From JAWPMT01 sp965267435 (GTDB taxonomy: Bacteria > Bacteroidota > Bacteroidia > Cytophagales > Cyclobacteriaceae), in contig OZ253960.1 in assembly GCA_965267435.1 (NCBI GenBank), positions 3,534,001 through 3,598,000 on the forward strand: DNA of 64,000 nucleotides. Reading direction: 5' to 3'. The notes under the pieces were generated by a model. The model saw only the letters and a list, made by a program, of their open reading frames with translations, ran no database searches and was not told where the DNA came from. The position numbers and the translations under genes are program-made. Positions 54,401-61,118 of this stretch are shown in pieces; within the stretch, counting starts at the first letter, position 1; the number at the start of each line of letters is the position of its first letter.

Positions 54401-56344
54401 GCCAATGATTGCAACGATGCCGATCCCACAGTATTCCCGGGAGCGCCAGAACTATGTGATGGACTGGACAATGACTGCGACGGTGTGGCCGACGAGGGTC
54501 TATCCGTGGATGCTGACGGAGATGGATTCACAGCAGTCGGCTCCTGCCAGGGTACAGCCGATGATTGCGACGATGCTGATCCCCGGGTGTTCCCGGGAGC
54601 GCCAGAACTGTGCGATGGACTAGACAACGACTGCGACGGCGTAGTCGATGAGGGTCTCACTGTGGATGCTGACGGCGATGGGTACACAGCGGTTGGCTCC
54701 TGTCAGGGTACAGCTGATGATTGCGACGATGCCGATCCCACAGTATTCCCGGGAGCGCCAGAACTATGTGATGGACTGGACAACGACTGCGACGGCGTGG
54801 CGGATGAAGGTCTATCCGTGGACGCCGACGGCGATGGGTATACAGCCATTGGCTCGTGCCTGGGCACGGCAGATGATTGCGACGATAGCGATCCAAGGGT
54901 ATTCCCGGGAGCCCCGGAGGTATGCGATGGACTTGACAACGACTGCGACGGGCTCGTAGACGATGACGATGACTCTGTGACCGGACTGGCTACATGGTAC
55001 GCCGACGAAGACGGTGATGGATTTGGTAATCCCACTGCATCCCTGGAGGCTTGCAATGCTCCGGTCGGGTATGTAGGCAATGACCTGGACTGCGACGACA
55101 GCGATGCTGCAACAAATCCCGACGCTCTGGAAATCTGTGATGGTCTTGACAATGACTGCGACGGTGAAGTGGACGAAGAGGAGGTCTGCCCGCCGATCGA
55201 GCTGCTTTCCTTGACACCGTCTGCTGCTACGACGGAAGTAGGAGTGCCTGTGGATCTGGTTCTTGACCTCACCGAGCCAGCTCGAGAGGAAGGCATCGAA
55301 GTCCTGCTCCTGACGCAAGTGAATGATGGGGTGCCATCATCCAGTCTTTTCCAATTCCTGGAAGGGGAGTCACAAGGGATCATCGCCGTACCAGTGGGCG
55401 TTCCAGGTACAGTCACGGTAACGGCTGTTTTGAATGCCCAGTCATTGAGTTCGGTGATCACCGTCGAGGACGATCTCAATACAGAGTTCTGCCACGCCGT
55501 GGAGGTAGTGGATTACAGCCCTGGCAAGAACGTGAAAAAGAAGGGCAGGAAGAAGCCCTCGAAAAAGCGCTCCGATCCGACGAAGGCACTGGGGGCACCG
55601 CAGGAGAATGATACGTACAACTTCGTCTCACTTGGATTCGGAGGTAGCCTTACGCTGAAGCTCGAAGGCAATATCTTCGACGATGGCACTGCTGAGCCCG
55701 AGATCATCCTGGTAGAAACATCGTACGGCCGTGCTGATGATATGTGCTATAGCTCAGAAGGGAATAACTACCCTGAAGAGGCCTTTGTGGAGGTGTCTGC
55801 TGACAATGTGACCTGGTACAGTTTGCCAAACAGCTACTGTAGGACGTCCTTCCTCGACCTGGGCCCGGCGGTGGATCAAGGCATGCCATATGCCCGGTAC
55901 ATCAGGATCACGGACATCTCCGACAAGAAGCAGTTCAAAAAGCATGCTGATGGTTTTGACGTAGACGGTGTGATCACCTGCCGCGACGAAGTGCTCGCAG
56001 CCAAGGACCGACTGCTCAATGCCCGCGTAGCCAGCAAAGATCCGCTGTTCGATGGATCATTCTTCAACCAGGCACCTAACGAGGAGCTTGAGATGGAAGT
56101 CAGCATCTATCCCAATCCTACTGTGAACAAGCAGTTGAAGTTGGCGATTGTCGGTGAGCATGATGCTGAGCTGACGCTCGAAATCTTTGACACGAGTGGA
56201 AGAAAAGTATTCGGTGGAGTCAAAAGGGTGCAAGTGGGTCAGGACATTTGGACCTCTGACCTGACTGCCAACCCAGAGGGTATTTACTTCTACACAATCA
56301 CAGGTGAAGATGTAGCGTTCTCTGGTAAGTTTATCCTGCAATAG
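51473..56344 (+). CDS. Giant MopE-repeat exoprotein with Gly-rich region and T9SS sorting domain
   Basis: 1623 residues. Signal peptide about 1-30. Residues about 45-190 look like a parallel beta-helix (APGASPSSGTQQGPTSFEDALGKV). Residues about 203-482 are a Gly-rich region of GGxGG/GDGG type. Ten MopE-type putative metal-binding motifs (PF11617 pattern CDGxDNxCDG...DE with DxDGDG) follow at about 666-1240, seven of them in perfect 52-residue tandem (DNA 53873-54964). Then an Ig-like segment, a discoidin-like domain (about 1338-1500; RSDPTKALGAPQ, NFVSLGFGGSLTL) with a Lys-rich insert (KNVKKKGRKKPSKKR), and a T9SS type A sorting domain (about 1541-1623; SIYPNPTVNKQLKLAI). Probably surface-exposed and Ca2+- or metal-stabilised. 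Confidence 0.88.
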   Translation: MKTSTTYRPWAKTLLFSFIGFFCSPVIPAEGTGLSNSDLDFFDFEDSPCPAIYVAPGASPSSGTQQGPTSFEDALGKVNAGDFGIIYMLQGNYDIDYDISLPSGATISGGFEVTPDGWVKNSSLQSTLKISRIESQYEIFGDSKQAIGIKLAGVANITLTDLWINMQSIDCTNDKKGVSVYGIHLNNVQNFVFTRIEITTPNACDGQDGTYGEDGDDGSNGNVGGRGSRDGSACGIGGTAGTGGGSFGNSGNNGICGADGRDATSRTLRTGSNGGNGGNGAPEGSSAAAGTGGDGGFQSLSGGSGGSGGTGGTTGGDGLEGTDGGAGSNGTSRPNATTPIPNGLYFLPRNGQDGVNGRGGRGGGGGGGGGAQRGLFVNDGSGNGGSGGGGGGEGGEGGEGGGGGGGNFGLYTFNSTGAVIDVSYSRGLAGAGGDRGLGGDGGLGGDGGVAQNFASDEIGGGGAGGDGGDGGRGGNGGRGAPGYGQNLFGVLSNINVQNTPITSNLVTGSGIPCTNSILTLFKSSGVWNLNIPGANLVEDVAPGVSSGDVNAPTIDVYFTSTGMKDLATNINVFRDMLPIGLQRSLPSGFVPSSVPTGSVFSLNSSESAEAYLWRIIDENNAEVATYNTQDVNGISLSEGSYSVSFQVLSECCGWSIPVYSALEVIACLDPATFYEDADGDGYGNPSVSQDACEAPQGFVANNSDCNDSDASINPGAPELCDGTDNDCDGTADEDLPVFTFFFDEDGDGFGNPDRVEENCVAPPGYVDNGDDCDDSNADVNPNALEICDGVDNNCDGTVDEGLSVDADGDGFTAVGSCLGSADDCDDADPTVFPGAPEICDGLDNNCDGVVDEGLSVDADGDGFTAVGSCLGSADDCDDADPTVFPGAPEICDGVDNNCDGTVDEGLSVDADGDGFTAVGSCEGTADDCDDADPTVFPGAPELCDGRDNNCDGVVDEGLSVDADGDGFTAVGSCEGTANDCNDADPTVFPGAPELCDGLDNDCDGVADEGLSVDADGDGFTAVGSCQGTADDCDDADPRVFPGAPELCDGLDNDCDGVVDEGLTVDADGDGYTAVGSCQGTADDCDDADPTVFPGAPELCDGLDNDCDGVADEGLSVDADGDGYTAIGSCLGTADDCDDSDPRVFPGAPEVCDGLDNDCDGLVDDDDDSVTGLATWYADEDGDGFGNPTASLEACNAPVGYVGNDLDCDDSDAATNPDALEICDGLDNDCDGEVDEEEVCPPIELLSLTPSAATTEVGVPVDLVLDLTEPAREEGIEVLLLTQVNDGVPSSSLFQFLEGESQGIIAVPVGVPGTVTVTAVLNAQSLSSVITVEDDLNTEFCHAVEVVDYSPGKNVKKKGRKKPSKKRSDPTKALGAPQENDTYNFVSLGFGGSLTLKLEGNIFDDGTAEPEIILVETSYGRADDMCYSSEGNNYPEEAFVEVSADNVTWYSLPNSYCRTSFLDLGPAVDQGMPYARYIRITDISDKKQFKKHADGFDVDGVITCRDEVLAAKDRLLNARVASKDPLFDGSFFNQAPNEELEMEVSIYPNPTVNKQLKLAIVGEHDAELTLEIFDTSGRKVFGGVKRVQVGQDIWTSDLTANPEGIYFYTITGEDVAFSGKFILQ
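52081..52920 (+). repeat. Gly-rich coding region (about 280 residues)
   Basis: Irregular GGxGG, GDGG and GNGG runs inside the 1623-residue exoprotein, codons GGT/GGC. It gives long antisense frames rich in Pro that are not genes. Confidence 0.8.
53873..54964 (+). repeat. Seven 156-bp tandem repeats (52-residue MopE units)
   Basis: Seven units, each starting GLSVDADGDG (or GLT...) and ending NxCDGxxDE, without insertions or deletions. Units differ at scattered positions only, so recent duplication or gene conversion is likely. Period 156 bp fits the reading frame. Confidence 0.92.
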
Positions 56345-56370
56345 ATCATTACAGTAACGAAGAACAATCA

Positions 56371-56404
56371 AGCCCTGCGCTATGGGATAGCGCAGGGCTT
56401 TTTT
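56371..56404 (+). terminator. Rho-independent terminator of the first MopE exoprotein gene
   Basis: A 13-bp perfect stem (AGCCCTGCGCTAT / ATAGCGCAGGGCT) with a GGG loop and a run of T directly after, 26 bp past the stop. Confidence 0.92.
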
Positions 56405-56522
56405 GTGATCACTTCACCACCCTTCTGCGGTTATTTTCGTGAGTTCCATCGCTATCTCCTTCAATATCATGATGTTAGATGCATATTTTTTACTATATTG
56501 ATAGGACTAACCGTCCCTTACC

Positions 56523-59500
56523 ATGAGAAGAATCACCTACCTAATATTGATTAGCTGGGCATTTTGTTTTTATGTCAGCCCGGCGCTTGCTCAATTAGAT
56601 GCAAATTCATTTTACCTTGATCTAAATGGCCGACGGCAGGCAGGTATCATTTGCCCCGAAGGCAATACGCTTGGCTCCCTGCCTCCCCTGTCAGGCTCTT
56701 CACAGCTGGAAGAAGCGGCGCAACGGCATGCCGATGATCTGGCACTGTCGGGATCGACCTCCAATACGGGCAGTGATGGCTCCACCTTCTCTCAGCGAAT
56801 AGAAGATACCGGCTATCCATTGGGGTTTGCAACGCAGCTGCTCTTCTTTTCGAACAGTCCTCTCACCAATGAGCAGCTCCTCGATGGGTGGATAGGCGAC
56901 GCGCCCAATTGTGATGCCCTGATCGGAGATTTTGAGTTCGGGACTCGGGCGTACACGGATGTAGGGATCGCAGTGAATAGCGATCCCGGGTCCGCCTTTG
57001 CCTACAATTACGTTTTGTTGCTGGCCCTTCCAGAGGAGCTACCTTATTACCTCGACGCCGATGGAGATGGCTATGGTGACCCTGACCATTCGGTTGTTGC
57101 AGCCATTCCGCCGGCGGGCTATGTCCTGGACAATACCGACTGTAATGATGCAGATGCCAGCGTCTTTCCTTCTGCACCTGAGTTGTGCGATGGATTGGAC
57201 AACAACTGCGATGGAGCGGTGGATGAAAACCTCTCATGCCTGGGGCTGGCGTCCTTGACTCCGGAACTCACTGAGGTGACGCAGGGCACCCAGGTGCCAT
57301 ATACTGTAGCGCTCGGGAGTGCTGTACCGTCAGATCAGGATGGGGAGGAGGTAAGCATCAGTGTGGACCTGGAGGGCGTTACCGTTACATCATTTAATGT
57401 TTTTATTCCTGGCGGATCTTCCAGTGCGGTTTTTCTCTACACTCCCTCCGAGGTGGGTGTCTACACCGTGGTGGCGTCGTTCGAAGGTGAAGTGCTGGTG
57501 GCTACGCTTAATTCGACACAAGGTGAGCGAAACTACTATCATGACAATGACCAGGATGGGTACGGCGACCCCAATGACTTTGTTATTGCGACGTCTCCAC
57601 CTCCGGGCTATGTCGACAACGGACAGGACTGCAATGACAATGATCCCGCCATCAACCCCGCAGCCATAGAGACCTGCGATGCCATCGACAATAACTGCAA
57701 CGGTGCAGTCGATGAGGGCCTCCTTTGTGAGGACGATTTCTACAGCGCACTGAATGCGAGGAGAGCCGCCGGCATCGTCTGTCCGGAAGGTAATAACCTT
57801 GGGTCTTTGCCGCCCTTGTCGGTCTCGGCCCAGCTGGAAGAAGCGGCGCAACGGCATGCCGATGATCTGGCACTGTCAGGATCCACCTCCAATACAGGCA
57901 GTGATGGCTCCACCTTCTCTCAGCGAATTGAAGATACCGGCTATCCAGTGGGGTTTGCCACGCAGCTGCTCTTCTTTTCGCACAGTGCTCTCACCAATGA
58001 GCAACTCCTCGATGGGTGGATAGGCGACGCTCCCAATTGTGATGCCCTCATCGGAGATTTTGAATTTGGGACTCGGGCGTACACAGATGTAGGGATCGCA
58101 GTGAATGATGATCCCGGGTCCACATTTGCCTACAATTACGTTTTGTTGCTGGCCCTTCGAGAGGAGCTGCCCTACTACCTCGACGCCGATGGAGATGGCT
58201 TTGGCGACGCCAGCCATTTTGTGTTAGCGGCAGAAGCTCCCTCCGGGTATGTCGACAACGATCTGGACTGCGACGATAGCAACTCAGCGGTCAACCCCGA
58301 AGCTGCTGAGATCTGCGACGGAGTAGATAACAACTGCGATGGCTCGGTCGACGAGGGTGTCTTAAACATCTTCTTTGCCGATACTGATAGTGATGGATTC
58401 GGAGATCCAAATAACAGTGTGCAAGCCTGCTCCGCTCCTCCCGGGTTTGTAGCTGATAATACCGATTGCAATGATGCCGACGGAAGCATTAATCCCGCGT
58501 CGACGGAGGTTTGCGACGGAGTAGACAATGATTGCGATGGCTCGGTGGACGAGGGTGTCTTAAACATCTTCTTTGCCGATACTGATAGTGATGGATTCGG
58601 AGATCCGAACAATTCCACACAGTCATGTAGTGCTCCCCCAGGCTTTGTCGCTGATAATACCGACTGCCATGATGCCGATCCTGACATCAATCCCGGGGCG
58701 ATCGAGGTTTGCGACGGAGTAGACAATGATTGCGATGGCTCGGTGGACGAGGGTGTCTTAAACATCTTCTTTGCCGATACAGACGGTGATGGATTCGGAG
58801 ATCCGAACAATTCCACACAGTCATGTAGTGCTCCCCCAGGCTTTGTGGCTGACAATACCGACTGCAATGATGCCGATCCTAACATCAATCCCGCGGCGAC
58901 GGAGGTTTGCGACGGAGTAGACAATGATTGCGATGGCTCGGTCGATGAGGGCGTCTTAAACACCTTCTTTGCCGATACTGATAGTGATGGATTCGGAGAT
59001 CCGAACAATTCCACACAGTCATGTAGTGCTCCCCCAGGCTTTGTGGCTGACAATACCGACTGCAATGATGCCGATGGAAGCATCAATCCCGGTGCGCCGG
59101 AGATCTGTGACGGCGTAGATAACAACTGCGATGGCAACATCGACGAGGGTGTCTTAAACATCTTCTTTGCCGATACTGATAGTGATGGATTCGGAGATCC
59201 GAACAATTCCACACAGTCATGTAGTGCTCCCCCAGGCTTTGTAGCAGATAATACCGACTGCAATGATGCCGATCCTAACATCAATCCCGGGGCGATCGAG
59301 GTTTGCGACGGAGTAGACAATGATTGCGATGGGCTGATCGATGACCAAGACCCTTCTGTCACCGGTCAATCTACCTGGTTTGCTGATGCCGATGGTGACC
59401 TTTTCGGTGATCCGGACGTATCTGTTGTGGCTTGTAACCAACCTCCCGGTTTTGTCGCTGACAATACCGACTGCAATGATGCCGACCCTAATATCAATCC

Positions 59501-60806
59501 CGGAGCGCAGGAGATCTGCGATGGCATCGACAATGATTGTGACGGGCTGATAGATGACAACGACCCTTCTGTCGCCGGTCAATCTACCTGGTTTGCTGAC
59601 GCCGATGGTGACCTTTTCGGTAATCCGGGCGTATCTGTTCTGGCTTGTAACCAACCGCCAGGGTTTGTCGCTGACAATACCGACTGCAATGATGCCGATC
59701 CTAACATCAATCCTGCAGCACAGGAGATCTGTGACGGCATCGACAATGATTGCGACGGGCTGATAGATGACGACGACCCTTCTGTCGCCGGTCAATCTAC
59801 CTGGTTTGCTGATGCCGATGGTGACCTTTTCGGTGATCCGGACGTATCTGTTGTGGCTTGTAACCAACCTCCCGGTTTTGTCGCTGACAATACCGACTGC
59901 CATGATGCCGATCCTAACATCAATCCTGTAGCACAGGAGATCTGTGACGGCATCGACAATGATTGTGACGGGCTGATAGATGACGACGATCCTTCGGTCA
60001 CCGGGCAACCTACCTGGTATGCTGATGTAGATGGGGATGGCTTTGGGGATCCCAATGTCTCCTTGTTGGCCTGTGTGGTGCCCGCTGGTTATGTAGCAGA
60101 TGCCAGTGATAACTGTCCATTCGATGCAAACAAGATCGAACCTGGCGCCTGCGGTTGTGGGGTCGTGGACCTTGGGACTGATGCAGACAAAGACGGAATC
60201 GATGACGGATGTGATCCGGTATTTAGTGTTGGCTCCGCTGCACAAGCACTTGCGGATTTGGTTCTTGGCATGGAGCCAAAGGCGGGCATTGGCAAGGCCC
60301 TCACCACCAAGCTCGAGGAGGCGCAGAACTATTGTTCCAACGGGGATCCTTCAGACGCCGTAGGGGTTCTGGGTGCCTTTATTAATCAAACAAATGCGAA
60401 GAGAGGCAAGGAGTTCAGCGATGCCGAAGCGGATTTGCTTATTGCCGAAGCCAATACCATCATTGCAGCGATCGAGGCCGGAGAATCGGATTGTTTCTCT
60501 GCCGCCCGATTGGACTCCGATGAAGAAGGACTGCAGCCTGGTGTGGAAATCGACCATGGCAGCTATCCGAATCCATTTAATACGAGTACCTTGATTCATT
60601 TCAACCTGTTGACCTCCTCCAAGGTCTCGTTGGCGATCTACGACCTGTACGGCAACAGGGTCGCGTACCTCGTGAATGACACGCTACCAGCAGGAAATCA
60701 CGAATTTACGTGGGAGGCAACCGGCTATAGTATGGGGATCTATTTCTATCAACTCCGAATTGGAGAGGCTATTTCCATTAGAAAGTTGGTGCTCTCCAAA
60801 GACTAA
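56523..60806 (+). CDS. Giant MopE-repeat exoprotein with two CAP-like domains and T9SS sorting domain
   Basis: 1427 residues, signal peptide MRRITYLILISWAFCFYVSPALAQ. First CAP-like domain (about 27-175), MopE motif, Ig-like domain (about 240-335), MopE motif, second CAP-like domain (about 404-548), then nine complete MopE motifs up to about 1180: five 66-residue and three 71-residue tandem units are included. A TSP3-like segment (GTDADKDGIDDGCD, about 1215) precedes a helical FIMAH-like domain (about 1235-1320) and a T9SS type A sorting domain (about 1340-1427; GSYPNPFNTSTLIHF, YDLYGNRVAYL). The CAP-like copies lack the family's GEN and SPxH segments (ATQLLFF, GDAPNCDAL), so peptidase-like activity is doubtful. 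Likely secreted and metal-stabilised. Confidence 0.88.
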   Translation: MRRITYLILISWAFCFYVSPALAQLDANSFYLDLNGRRQAGIICPEGNTLGSLPPLSGSSQLEEAAQRHADDLALSGSTSNTGSDGSTFSQRIEDTGYPLGFATQLLFFSNSPLTNEQLLDGWIGDAPNCDALIGDFEFGTRAYTDVGIAVNSDPGSAFAYNYVLLLALPEELPYYLDADGDGYGDPDHSVVAAIPPAGYVLDNTDCNDADASVFPSAPELCDGLDNNCDGAVDENLSCLGLASLTPELTEVTQGTQVPYTVALGSAVPSDQDGEEVSISVDLEGVTVTSFNVFIPGGSSSAVFLYTPSEVGVYTVVASFEGEVLVATLNSTQGERNYYHDNDQDGYGDPNDFVIATSPPPGYVDNGQDCNDNDPAINPAAIETCDAIDNNCNGAVDEGLLCEDDFYSALNARRAAGIVCPEGNNLGSLPPLSVSAQLEEAAQRHADDLALSGSTSNTGSDGSTFSQRIEDTGYPVGFATQLLFFSHSALTNEQLLDGWIGDAPNCDALIGDFEFGTRAYTDVGIAVNDDPGSTFAYNYVLLLALREELPYYLDADGDGFGDASHFVLAAEAPSGYVDNDLDCDDSNSAVNPEAAEICDGVDNNCDGSVDEGVLNIFFADTDSDGFGDPNNSVQACSAPPGFVADNTDCNDADGSINPASTEVCDGVDNDCDGSVDEGVLNIFFADTDSDGFGDPNNSTQSCSAPPGFVADNTDCHDADPDINPGAIEVCDGVDNDCDGSVDEGVLNIFFADTDGDGFGDPNNSTQSCSAPPGFVADNTDCNDADPNINPAATEVCDGVDNDCDGSVDEGVLNTFFADTDSDGFGDPNNSTQSCSAPPGFVADNTDCNDADGSINPGAPEICDGVDNNCDGNIDEGVLNIFFADTDSDGFGDPNNSTQSCSAPPGFVADNTDCNDADPNINPGAIEVCDGVDNDCDGLIDDQDPSVTGQSTWFADADGDLFGDPDVSVVACNQPPGFVADNTDCNDADPNINPGAQEICDGIDNDCDGLIDDNDPSVAGQSTWFADADGDLFGNPGVSVLACNQPPGFVADNTDCNDADPNINPAAQEICDGIDNDCDGLIDDDDPSVAGQSTWFADADGDLFGDPDVSVVACNQPPGFVADNTDCHDADPNINPVAQEICDGIDNDCDGLIDDDDPSVTGQPTWYADVDGDGFGDPNVSLLACVVPAGYVADASDNCPFDANKIEPGACGCGVVDLGTDADKDGIDDGCDPVFSVGSAAQALADLVLGMEPKAGIGKALTTKLEEAQNYCSNGDPSDAVGVLGAFINQTNAKRGKEFSDAEADLLIAEANTIIAAIEAGESDCFSAARLDSDEEGLQPGVEIDHGSYPNPFNTSTLIHFNLLTSSKVSLAIYDLYGNRVAYLVNDTLPAGNHEFTWEATGYSMGIYFYQLRIGEAISIRKLVLSKD
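56703..57072 (+). repeat. CAP-domain duplication, copy A
   Basis: 370 bp repeated without gaps at 57831-58200 (offset 1128 bp), about 23 differences by eye, roughly 94 % identity. Confidence 0.9.
57831..58200 (+). repeat. CAP-domain duplication, copy B
   Basis: Partner of 56703-57072. Many differences are at third codon positions or between similar residues. Confidence 0.9.
58356..59345 (+). repeat. Five 198-bp tandem repeats (66-residue MopE units)
   Basis: Five gap-free units starting GVLNxFFADTD and ending CDGxxD(E/D). Near-identical at DNA level, including the segment GGATTCGGAGATCC. Confidence 0.92.
59370..60008 (+). repeat. Three 213-bp tandem repeats (71-residue MopE units)
   Basis: Three gap-free units starting STWFADADGD and ending DPSVxGQ. 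Same CDGxDNDCDG core as the 198-bp family, with a longer linker. Confidence 0.92.
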
Positions 60807-60831
60807 GACGAAGAGAGGCTTCAGAAAAAAC

Positions 60832-60864
60832 GGCAGTCGAGGATATTCGGCTGCCATTTTTTTT
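60832..60864 (+). terminator. Rho-independent terminator of the second MopE exoprotein gene
   Basis: A 9-bp stem (GGCAGTCGA / TCGGCTGCC, one T-G wobble), 6-nt loop, then eight Ts. Confidence 0.85.
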
Positions 60865-60984
60865 GCTTACTAAAGCACATATTGACTTCCGGTCAAAGTC
60901 ACGAGTGCCACTAGGCTGAAGGGATGCTCCCTATTGGCGGTAGGTGGCGTTCACAGTCAATAGAATTGGCAGAAGTTCCGATAT

Positions 60985-61024
60985 TGTTTCATTCCAAAAC
61001 AAGCAATTGTTCCTAAGTGAAACA
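60985..61024. promoter_or_regulatory. 40-bp symmetric element, copy 2, candidate enhancer site
   Basis: Same arms as copy 1 (TGTTTCA / TGAAACA, AACAA / TTGTT), centre 61004.5. It lies about 88 bp before the -12 element of the sigma-54 promoter, the normal enhancer distance. Confidence 0.75.
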
Positions 61025-61077
61025 GTTATCGAGCTACCTTCGGACACTAAATGACTGAAAATGAGCGATTCGTTGTT

Positions 61078-61093
61078 TTGGTACGCTCTTGGC
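61078..61093 (+). promoter_or_regulatory. Sigma-54 -24/-12 promoter of the FtsX permease genes
   Basis: TTGGTACGCTCTTGGC keeps the GG-N10-GC core and matches the TTGGCACG-N4-TTGC consensus at all but two positions. Transcription would start near 61105, 14 nt before ATG 61119. Confidence 0.7.
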
Positions 61094-61118
61094 CCAGGAA
61101 TGGCAAAAGCAATCGAAG

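Larger units (their letters stand above)
60807..61118 (+). other. Intergenic regulatory region before the first FtsX permease
   Basis: 312 bp holding the exoprotein terminator, the second 40-bp symmetric element and a sigma-54 promoter. No gene. Confidence 0.6.

Noticed and set aside
53764..54687. 307-residue and other minus-strand Ser/Pro-rich frames over the repeats (also 54703-55479, 58175-59362, 59217-60245)
   Set aside because: Periodic antisense shadows of the tandem MopE repeats.
53873..60008. Regular tandem repeats could suggest a CRISPR array
   Set aside because: Period is 156-213 bp, in frame, coding, no spacers.
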